Shown here piece by piece: positions 55,795-62,474 of a stretch of 64,000 nt of DNA. Below the pieces are notes generated by a model that searched no databases, was not told the origin of the DNA, and saw only the letters and a list, made by a program, of their open reading frames with translations. The stretch spans positions 2,704,001-2,768,000 of the forward strand of contig NZ_CP011797.1 of the NCBI RefSeq assembly GCF_002795845.1, in the 5' to 3' direction. Numbering within the stretch: position 1 is the first letter of the stretch; every line of letters starts with the position of its first letter. The translations under genes and the position numbers were made by a program. This DNA comes from Reinekea forsetii. GTDB lineage: Bacteria > Pseudomonadota > Gammaproteobacteria > Pseudomonadales > Natronospirillaceae.

Positions 55795-57134
55795 TAGGAG
55801 GGTTCACTCAAAGCTGTTCGGAAATATTTGGTGAACGGATCGAATAAATAGTTGATCAAGCGTCGTTCACCGGCTTTTATTTCCACCCTTAACTGCAAGC
55901 CTGGCCGCAGAAAGGTCTCGGGGTTATTGACTTCTAACAGGGTTATCGTGCCGGTCATACGGTATATCCGATTACCCTCTACGACTTCCGACGATTCTGA
56001 AACAAACCCTATAGTTCCGTGCAGGCGCCCATGGTCGTCCGGGTTACTTCCGAGTGAGCTGGCACGGAACTCCATACCCGGTTCTACCCAGATGGCATAG
56101 TTGGAAGGAATCTGGATCTCGATTTGTAAGTCTTCTTGGTCAAAACGAGGGCGGAGTTTTAGAAGTGCCATGCCGCCGTCCATGACTTCGTGCTCGCCCC
56201 GAGCCAATACTTCATCGACTATGGCTGCGAATGGCGCACGCACATTCATATCGTTTCGTTCTCGCTGCTTACTAGCCAAACGACTTTGAGCCTGGCTAAA
56301 CTGATCCAGTTGGTCCTGAAGCCTCACCAAGCGCTCAAGAATAAAGTCATCCTTCAGTTTATTCCGCTCGACCACGAGTTTGTCCTGCTCAGTACTCGTA
56401 TTGGCCAGATCGGAGTCCAGACTTGCCCGGTTTGACTGCAATTCCAGTAACCGAAGTTCCTGCTGGTCAACCTTACTGCTACTTTCTATGCCCTGGTCCC
56501 TCAACCTCTTGAAACGTGCTAAGTCGCGATGCTCCATTGCAATAGTCTCATCAAGCAAACGGATCTGACGTTCCAGATTGGTATAACGGGTTTCAATGCC
56601 ACGGAAGGATTGATCTAAGGACGCAAGGGAGTCACCTAGAGCCCGTTCGAGGTAACTGCGAAAGCCCATCGGGTCGACCGGGTTAGGGATTGAGGCTAGT
56701 TTGCTCCTCAGTGCAGTCTGAGTAGCTTCTTCCAGCCAATCATCAATCTGGTAAAAGTCCGTCCAGACGGAACGGCTCAGGGTCATCAATTCCTGTTCAA
56801 AGCGCTCCAGTTCTCGATCCATCTGTTCCGTGTCGAAGGTAACCAGAGTATCCCCAGGCTCGACATACATGCCCTCTTTTACGTGGATAGATTTCACAAA
56901 ACCCTGCAGAGGTGCGCGCACTTCAAAAAGTTTGGCCCGGGTTTCCAGAACGCCCTGAGCGGGTACAATTTTATCTACTTTAAAAAATGAGGCGCAGATT
57001 ACCGCAGTCACAATGACCAACAGTATAATAAGTATCATGATCTTGAGGTCGCCCGGCGTTTTGAAGCGCTTACTGAACTCCGAGTTATCGTTGAGCAAGT
57101 TCAGGGTGTGTATTTCGCTAAAGCTATAACGCAT
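55794..57134 (-). CDS. HlyD-family membrane fusion protein
   Basis: A 446-residue periplasmic adaptor with one N-terminal membrane anchor (about 30-50, LKIMILIILLVIVTAVICASFF), a lipoyl half-motif (VRAPLQGFVKSIHVKEGMYVEPGD), long coiled coil (about 100-290) and a beta-barrel domain near the C-terminus (NVRAPFAAIVDEVLARGEHEV). It links the ABC exporter and TolC-like protein. Overlaps the ABC gene by 11 bases. Confidence 0.92.
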   Translation of the reverse strand: MRYSFSEIHTLNLLNDNSEFSKRFKTPGDLKIMILIILLVIVTAVICASFFKVDKIVPAQGVLETRAKLFEVRAPLQGFVKSIHVKEGMYVEPGDTLVTFDTEQMDRELERFEQELMTLSRSVWTDFYQIDDWLEEATQTALRSKLASIPNPVDPMGFRSYLERALGDSLASLDQSFRGIETRYTNLERQIRLLDETIAMEHRDLARFKRLRDQGIESSSKVDQQELRLLELQSNRASLDSDLANTSTEQDKLVVERNKLKDDFILERLVRLQDQLDQFSQAQSRLASKQRERNDMNVRAPFAAIVDEVLARGEHEVMDGGMALLKLRPRFDQEDLQIEIQIPSNYAIWVEPGMEFRASSLGSNPDDHGRLHGTIGFVSESSEVVEGNRIYRMTGTITLLEVNNPETFLRPGLQLRVEIKAGERRLINYLFDPFTKYFRTALSEPS

Positions 57135-59385
57135 CGCCGAGCTCCCGGTCCGAGCCAGGCGTTAAGGCATTGGTTATGGGCTGACCGGCTTGTAATGCTA
57201 GACGGTCTAGCGCTGAATCCCGTTTGAGCATGGCATCCCACATCGCCTGGTAACTGTTCTCGCCCTTGAGTAACTCCTGGTGTGTTCCGACCACTTCAAT
57301 TTCGCCAGCTTGCATTACCACTATGCGATTACAATAAGAAAGTGTATTTAATCGGTGAGCAATGATAATGCCGGTTTTGTCTTGGCAGGCTTGGTAGATG
57401 GTTTCCTTAATAGTTTCCTCTGTTCGGTTGTCCAGGGCACTAGTGGCCTCGTCGAACAATAGAATATCGCTTTTACGAACCAAAGCACGTGCGATCGCTA
57501 GGCGTTGGCGCTGACCACCGGAAAGGTTGCCGCCATCTTCGCTCAACTGGGTCAGAAACTTTTGTGACATGTCATCAACGAAGCTTGAGCTGCCGGATGC
57601 CTCAAGGGCCTGATGTATATCGGCCACGGTAGAGTTCAGTCGACCTAAATGAACGTTTTCAAGTACCGACGTATTGAACAGGAAGCTTGTTTGCTGAACG
57701 GAGGAGATACGTGCCCTGAGCACCTCGGGCGGAATTTGGTCGATATTGTAGCCATTGATCTTGATTTTTCCGCTCGTGGGCTTATAAAAACCAAGCAGCA
57801 AATTGACTAGGGTCGATTTACCGGAGCCACTGCCTCCCACGATTCCTATGATCTCGTTCGACTGGATAGTCAGGTTAATGCCCTTCAGAACATATTGATT
57901 GGGTTGTTGAAATTCTTCGGAAGTGATGACTGGGTATTGAAACCAGACATCTTCGAATTCGATGGGGCCATTCAAGTCGAGATCATCGCCCGAAACCGAC
58001 AAAGCGATCGGCTCTGGCGGCTGGAGTTCCTCCAAGCGCTTTTTAGCGAGTTTAAAGGTTTCCCAGCCACTAGCCGTCATAACCAGCGAGATCAGCGGGG
58101 AAACAACATTGCCAGCCATCATGTTAAAGGCGATCAACTGCCCGATGGTCATCTCGCTTGCAAATACCGCTTGGGCACCAAAGAAGATAACCGCGATGGT
58201 TATTAATTGACTTTGAAAGTTTACAATGGCTCGAACTATATGACCAAGCCGTGCGATATGGAAGCCACCATAGAGGTTTGTTTCTAGGCAAATATTTATT
58301 TTGTGCCTGAAGTGTGACTCGTTTGCTAAGGATTTGATAGTGCGCATGCCCTTAACCATTTCGATTAGAGTGGATTGATATGAAGCGTCGTAGGTGTAGG
58401 CTTTTTGAACTCGATCACGTAACGGTTTAAGCGAAACACCAACTGTCAAAGCCATTAATAGACCGATGCCAATTACGATGAAAGAGAGCATTGGACTATA
58501 AAAGAACAGAAAAGGCAAAACGACTAACAGAGACAAAATGGATATAACAGACGAGAGTAATTGTCGAACCAGGAAGTTTGAAGCCTCTTCGATTTGATCG
58601 ACCAGCTTGGTCAAGTCGCCGACTTTCTGGCTATCGAAGTAAGGGACATTCATCGACAATAGTCGACTGAATACCTCCTTGCCAAGACCGTTCTGATACT
58701 TTGCAAATAGAATGCTTTCCTGGTAATCACGGAAACACTGAAATACGCTAGTAGCGATTGCGGCCAGAAGCAATAGAGCGACAACCACAAGCAAGGATCC
58801 TTGAGCGGAATATGGAAGAATTTTATCGGTGAACGTCTGAAACCCGAGAGGGGTTGCCAAGCCCAACAGCGCAATGACCAGCGATATGCTAATAATAACC
58901 TTGGCTGTGGATTTTTGAATCAAAAAGTGCCGTAGCACATAGCTGGTTGAGGTTTCAGATTTTGATGTTTTCTGGACTGGCTCGATAACAAGGCCTGACG
59001 ATGTAAGGCCTAGGTCTTTAGTAAGGTTACCCAACGCGTCTTCATAGGTTTCTACCTCCACACCGCTGTGATCATAGGTAGACAATCGAAACCTATTTCC
59101 ACCCAGTTTCTTTACGAGATACGTATCACCTTCATCTGAAAAGACTACCCAAACCGTTTGGGCTTTAAGGGACTTGGGAATGGAATCGATTTTTTTCCAC
59201 GAACATCGCAAATCTTTAAGCGTGTTGATTTTTTTTAGAACCAAGCTAGAAGCTATATATCCCTCTATGATAGACTGAGAAAGCACAAGGATAATACTGT
59301 CCGATTGGTTCAACAGTCGAAATGCCTCTTCAAACTGAAAGAGTGAGCCTTCCTTGATTTTTACCGGTGCTTTCGATGCTAACAT
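57124..59385 (-). CDS. Type I secretion ABC exporter (peptide/toxin type)
   Basis: A 753-residue fused exporter: N-terminal ~150-residue domain, six-helix membrane domain (about 180-460) and C-terminal ATPase with Walker A GGSGSGKST (about 516-524), signature LSGGQRQRLAIARAL (about 620) and Walker B DILLFDEATSALD. The N-domain occupies the place of the C39 peptidase of bacteriocin exporters but I see neither the Q...C nor the His-Asp motif; it is probably a degenerate, substrate-recognition domain like that of HlyB, so leader cleavage would need another enzyme. ATG 59385 has AAGGA seven bases upstream. Confidence 0.92.
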   Translation of the reverse strand: MLASKAPVKIKEGSLFQFEEAFRLLNQSDSIILVLSQSIIEGYIASSLVLKKINTLKDLRCSWKKIDSIPKSLKAQTVWVVFSDEGDTYLVKKLGGNRFRLSTYDHSGVEVETYEDALGNLTKDLGLTSSGLVIEPVQKTSKSETSTSYVLRHFLIQKSTAKVIISISLVIALLGLATPLGFQTFTDKILPYSAQGSLLVVVALLLLAAIATSVFQCFRDYQESILFAKYQNGLGKEVFSRLLSMNVPYFDSQKVGDLTKLVDQIEEASNFLVRQLLSSVISILSLLVVLPFLFFYSPMLSFIVIGIGLLMALTVGVSLKPLRDRVQKAYTYDASYQSTLIEMVKGMRTIKSLANESHFRHKINICLETNLYGGFHIARLGHIVRAIVNFQSQLITIAVIFFGAQAVFASEMTIGQLIAFNMMAGNVVSPLISLVMTASGWETFKLAKKRLEELQPPEPIALSVSGDDLDLNGPIEFEDVWFQYPVITSEEFQQPNQYVLKGINLTIQSNEIIGIVGGSGSGKSTLVNLLLGFYKPTSGKIKINGYNIDQIPPEVLRARISSVQQTSFLFNTSVLENVHLGRLNSTVADIHQALEASGSSSFVDDMSQKFLTQLSEDGGNLSGGQRQRLAIARALVRKSDILLFDEATSALDNRTEETIKETIYQACQDKTGIIIAHRLNTLSYCNRIVVMQAGEIEVVGTHQELLKGENSYQAMWDAMLKRDSALDRLALQAGQPITNALTPGSDRELGDAL

Positions 59386-59598
59386 TCTGCTTCCTTTTTT
59401 GAGCCCACAACTAAATTCTTGCAATTCTACCAGTGGCAACTAAAAATATAGATTTTCTTAATTGCCTGCATTCAAAAAAGTCTGTTATAAAATAAAATAT
59501 CCTCTAAGCGATGCATTTAAAACAATCGACCACCAAGAAAAACTCATCGAAAATTTCATTATTCGCCTAAAGGCTATTTTGTATAATCCAAAAATACC

Positions 59599-59817
59599 TT
59601 ACTCTGACTTATCTATTTTTTCATTTTTTCTAAATTTACTTCCTCTCCCCTCTAACTCCTTGAAGTCCTTATCGACCTTATATCCTAAAACGAATCCACT
59701 AAGAAGCAAGCAAAACAAGAAAATCACATCCCAAAATTGGGATAGTTCGGAACGATCAAAACGATATATCGGCAAAAAAGCTAATGGTAAAGTATATTTT
59801 AAGTACCTGTATTTCAT
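59599..59817 (-). CDS. Small membrane protein (candidate immunity/accessory protein)
   Basis: A 72-residue protein with two hydrophobic stretches (YLKYTLPLAFLPIY and FWDVIFLFCLLLSGFVLGY) and a strongly charged C-terminal tail. It sits between the peptide gene and the exporter, the usual place of a bacteriocin immunity gene. ATG 59817 is preceded by AGGG; the ribosome site is weak. No homologue is recognised. Confidence 0.5.
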   Translation of the reverse strand: MKYRYLKYTLPLAFLPIYRFDRSELSQFWDVIFLFCLLLSGFVLGYKVDKDFKELEGRGSKFRKNEKIDKSE

Positions 59818-59835
59818 AATAACCCTATACACATA

Positions 59836-59860
59836 GAAAGCGACCCTCTGACAGGGCCGC
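59836..59860 (-). terminator. Attenuator hairpin after the peptide gene
   Basis: On the minus strand GCGGCCCT pairs with AGGGTCGC (one G-U) around a five-base loop, followed by TTTCT. It begins eight bases after the peptide stop and would make the peptide mRNA more abundant than that of the export genes. Confidence 0.65.
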
Positions 59861-59868
59861 TAAAGTTT

Positions 59869-60231
59869 CTAGAAACCACCACATTCATGAAAAGATTTGG
59901 AAGCGGCCAAAGTGCCCACAACAGCTGCCGGGACGGTAACATACGGATTAACAGCAAATACCCCAACTACGCCGGCGGAAAAGGCCACTTCGTTTTCTGT
60001 TGTACAGCCCCCCCCTTCCGCTTTGAATTTACTTTTATTTAAAATAGCCCCTTGATCATTCCGATCTTGAGAGGTCGGCGTTTTGCTCACATACCCAACA
60101 TGGCCACCGATATAGACTTGCTCGTTATTTTTCTTCTTTTTCTTTTTTGAGGAACCACTGCCGCTACCGCCACCAAAGGCCGCACCAGCGATTCCATCGA
60201 AACAGTTGAGTTGCTTATAAACGTTTGACAT
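59869..60231 (-). CDS. Candidate secreted peptide: Gly/Ser/Lys-rich, hexalysine
   Basis: A 120-residue protein, the likely cargo of the island. Residues 1-19 may be a leader; 20-28 is a Gly/Ser linker; 29-34 is six consecutive Lys; 82-111 is hydrophobic and bacteriocin-like (VAFSAGVVGVFAV, VPAAVVGTLAA); it ends ECGGF. Cys residues are at 10, 76 and 117. No double-Gly leader typical of C39 exporters and no RTX GGxGxDxUx repeats are present. The gene lies directly downstream of two HlyC-type acyltransferases, making the lysines plausible fatty-acylation sites. AAGGA is nine bases before the ATG. Confidence 0.75.
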   Translation of the reverse strand: MSNVYKQLNCFDGIAGAAFGGGSGSGSSKKKKKKNNEQVYIGGHVGYVSKTPTSQDRNDQGAILNKSKFKAEGGGCTTENEVAFSAGVVGVFAVNPYVTVPAAVVGTLAASKSFHECGGF

Positions 60232-60274
60232 ACTCTTATTTCCTTATAGACTAATGTTTTTTGGGTTTATAAAA

Positions 60275-60328
60275 CCCCTAAGGGGGCATTCGGCGAGCAC
60301 GGTTTTTGGTAGAGCGTGCTCGCTGAAT
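60275..60328 (-). terminator. Large hairpin plus short G/C hairpin upstream of the peptide gene
   Basis: 60288-60301 pairs with 60315-60328 over 14 positions (one G-U; core GCGAGCACG/CGTGCTCGC). Minus-strand CCCC-TTA-GGGG and TTTTAT follow at 60270-60285. It could terminate or process the acyltransferase mRNA ahead of the peptide gene. Confidence 0.6.
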
Positions 60329-60338
60329 TCTTTTTCTG

Positions 60339-60851
60339 TCAGCCTGTTTGGGCCCACAGTTTTTTGTTGATACTCCTTTGTTCACTTGTGACGCCATCTG
60401 TAAAGAGAGAGCCCTTCCAGTGATAGACCTTCCGGATGCTACCATCCTGATGTCGGCCAAGACTGAACGCTTTGTACTCGGGAAACACTTGGGTTCGCAA
60501 GTCTCTCAGAATAAATTTGGCATGTCCCCATGGGGCTATAAAATCGCCAAACATCAAATGCCTACCACCGTTCCACTGTTCCACTTGCAAAGGTATTTTA
60601 TTGGCAAGTACCTGTTGTTTGGAGTCTTTGTCCAGCCATGCCCAGGATGCGAATCCGACTGGATTATAATGCTCGTCAAAGTATAGCTTATATTGCCCAT
60701 ACACTAGGGCCGGCACGACGTCCTGATCTACACTCCATAGAGGCCATTGACTGTGGTAGTCCGCATGCTTCATTAGCCACATCATTGTACCCAGCGCTTC
60801 ATGGAATCCGATGGCAAACGGGGTTGATTCTTGCCTGTTTAGTGAACTCAT
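60339..60851 (-). CDS. HlyC-type lysine acyltransferase, copy 1
   Basis: A 170-residue member of the RTX toxin-activating lysine acyltransferase (TAAT) family, cytoplasmic enzymes that move a fatty acyl chain from acyl-ACP to a Lys of an exported protein. Layout matches HlyC: LGTMMWLMKHADYHSQW with catalytic His33, QYKLYFDEHYNPVGFASWAWL, and HLMFGDFIAPWG with Asp103. Start ATG 60851 has AGGAGG eight bases upstream and overlaps the upstream stop as TAATG. No RTX toxin gene is seen in the window, so the small peptide downstream is the probable substrate. Confidence 0.88.
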   Translation of the reverse strand: MSSLNRQESTPFAIGFHEALGTMMWLMKHADYHSQWPLWSVDQDVVPALVYGQYKLYFDEHYNPVGFASWAWLDKDSKQQVLANKIPLQVEQWNGGRHLMFGDFIAPWGHAKFILRDLRTQVFPEYKAFSLGRHQDGSIRKVYHWKGSLFTDGVTSEQRSINKKLWAQTG

Positions 60852-61318
60852 TACCATAACCTCCTTACCGCATTACCGCTTCCTGATGCATACCGCCCTA
60901 AGTAGGCGTTGGTATGGCAAGCTAATTCCTGCTTAAGCCATTGGAACATCATTAATGGAGTGCAAAACGGGCACAGAAAATCGAAGAACCACAATCGATC
61001 TCCGGTAGTTTCGGAGAAATATGCCGCTAATTCAGCTTCACTTCCTTCACCGGCCAACATGGATTGGTGTATGTTTTCAGGTATCAAGACCCAGCTTGCA
61101 TAACCATAAGGGCGATGCTCATCATCGAAGAATATTTTTGCTTGCCCTGTTTCCAGCATTGGTGTCAACCGAGAGATAAAATCGAAAACAGACTGTTCGC
61201 CGTATTGGCTGTGATAATTGGCAAGATCGGTCACGATGCCGATGACTTGGAAAGCTGAAAGCTGGTTAGAATATTTTAGCTCGCAGATTGGCAGCTGACT
61301 TTGGATGGTTTGTCTCAT
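60851..61318 (-). CDS. HlyC-type lysine acyltransferase, copy 2 (diverged)
   Basis: A 155-residue paralogue of the next gene with the same framework: NYHSQYG (catalytic His36), AKIFFDDEHRPYGYASWVLI and RLWFFDFLCPFC (Asp113). Both catalytic residues are kept, so it should be active, but the sequence between is diverged and the C-terminus shorter. Two translationally coupled acyltransferases may form a heterodimer or add two different acyl chains. First gene of the island operon. Confidence 0.82.
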   Translation of the reverse strand: MRQTIQSQLPICELKYSNQLSAFQVIGIVTDLANYHSQYGEQSVFDFISRLTPMLETGQAKIFFDDEHRPYGYASWVLIPENIHQSMLAGEGSEAELAAYFSETTGDRLWFFDFLCPFCTPLMMFQWLKQELACHTNAYLGRYASGSGNAVRRLW

Positions 61319-61617
61319 ATAAAGCTATCCCTCGCTGTAAAAAAGTCCCGCGCTACCAATCCTTGATAACACTCTGCCGACTGAAAAAACAATAACAAAT
61401 TTTATTCTAAGCTGTAAACAAAATAATTACGATTAAAGCGTTTATTATTATAAAAATAATTTAAGTATCAATCTAAAATAAAATACCCCGCAACGCCTAA
61501 CGGCGTTATTTACCTATTATTTCTATACTTTTGGGTCGTTTACGGCTCCATCAAATAGTGTTAAAAAACGCAGTCACAGAACCAAAGTGAACCGTAACAG
61601 CACCTCAAATCACCTAC
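61319..61617 (-). promoter_or_regulatory. A/T-rich island promoter region
   Basis: About 300 bases upstream of the operon, very A/T rich at 61381-61490. A minus-strand TTGATA about 14 bases before TATAAT lies near 61440-61475 but the spacing is short, so I cannot fix the promoter. A hairpin AACGCC/GGCGTT is at 61492-61507. Confidence 0.4.
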
Positions 61618-61698
61618 CAGCAGAGCGTGGCCGACCAGCTCAATCCGAATGGTTTTGTGGTGCGCGAGATAGTGCGCGGTAAGCGTGAGAAGGGCTAG
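61618..61698 (+). pseudogene. mnmC: Remnant of the mnmC 3' end (right direct repeat)
   Basis: The last 26 codons and stop of an mnmC copy without the rest of the gene; the repeat continues to 61703. It differs from 51424-51509 at four positions, three silent or conservative and one Arg-to-Gly. It overlaps the greB stop (shared CTAG), showing that mnmC and greB were convergent neighbours before the insertion. Confidence 0.9.
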
Positions 61699-62183
61699 GC
61701 GGGATTCGACAACTTGTCGTACTCGATGGCGTTGATCAACCAGGTTACGGTACCCGCGCCGGTAACCACAGGTACCTCATCATCGACCTGTTTTTTCAGC
61801 AACGCCCGGGCCATTGGGCTGTCGATCGAGATATAGTCTTTACGGCCAAGAATCTCATCGTACCCGACCACGCGAAAACGTAGCTGCTCGCCGGCCTCAT
61901 TCTCAACCTGCACCCAAGCACCGAAAAAAACCCGACCCTCCTGTTCCGGAACGTAGTCGACAATACGCAACAGCTCCAAGCTCTTGGTTAGGTAGCGCAC
62001 CCGTCGATCGATCTCGCGCAGGCGTTTCTTGTTGTATTGGTAGTCGGCGTTTTCGCTGCGGTCGCCCAGACTGGCAGCCCAGGTCACTTTAAGAGTGACA
62101 TCGGGTCGTTCGACTTTCCACAGCTGATGCAATTCCGCCTGCAATTGCACATGGCCGGCTCGGGTAATCAGTTTGGTACTCAT
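61695..62183 (-). CDS. greB: Transcription elongation factor GreB
   Basis: A 162-residue GreA/GreB-family factor that binds RNA polymerase and triggers cleavage of backtracked RNA. The N-terminal coiled coil holds the acidic tip in SLGDRSENADYQYNKKRLREIDRRVRYL, the pattern of GreB, and the C-terminal FKBP-like domain (YISIDSPMARALL) follows. ATG 62183 has AAGG nine bases upstream and gives the standard family start (MSTKLIT). Its end lies inside the mnmC-derived repeat. Confidence 0.94.
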   Translation of the reverse strand: MSTKLITRAGHVQLQAELHQLWKVERPDVTLKVTWAASLGDRSENADYQYNKKRLREIDRRVRYLTKSLELLRIVDYVPEQEGRVFFGAWVQVENEAGEQLRFRVVGYDEILGRKDYISIDSPMARALLKKQVDDEVPVVTGAGTVTWLINAIEYDKLSNPA

Positions 62184-62474
62184 GCTGGGACCTTCATTAA
62201 TGCTTAGCTTTCGGAGCCATGGTACGGAACAATGACAGATGATGACGATTGATTCTGCCATTCCAGAGGGTGAGCGCAAGCTAAAACTGAATTTGACCAA
62301 GGCTGCAACGCGTGAGGGGGTCTAACTAGGAAGGGGCATAGCGACCAATGTCGTCTTATTGTGTTAATGAGTAGGGGCTGCACCATCAATGAGTCGACCT
62401 ATGCGAACTGCAATTGATGGAGTTTTCGCCCTGTTAATGGCCGCCTGGACTAACGACGGCCATATAGGGTCAAC
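62184..62474. other. Intergenic region between greB and the repeat protein
   Basis: About 290 bases; presumably holds the greB promoter. I see no gene or strong hairpin. Confidence 0.4.

Larger units (their letters stand above)
51510..61617. mobile_element. Accessory island between mnmC and greB
   Basis: About 10.1 kb bounded by the 86-bp direct repeats. Nine genes, all on the minus strand, encode a peptide modification/type I export system. The sequence is visibly richer in A/T than its flanks, most so at 59.4-59.9 and 61.3-61.6 kb. No integrase, transposase or tRNA site is seen, so the mechanism of entry (for example homologous recombination at the mnmC end) is open. Confidence 0.8.

Noticed and set aside
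57124-59385. Bacteriocin exporter with C39 leader peptidase
   Set aside because: The N-terminal domain shows no catalytic Cys, His and Asp motifs and the cargo has no double-Gly leader.
59462-59836. Plus-strand open frame of 124 codons opposite the small membrane protein
   Set aside because: A/T-rich chance frame, Lys/Ser/Asn-rich with no motif and no ribosome site, antisense to the operon.
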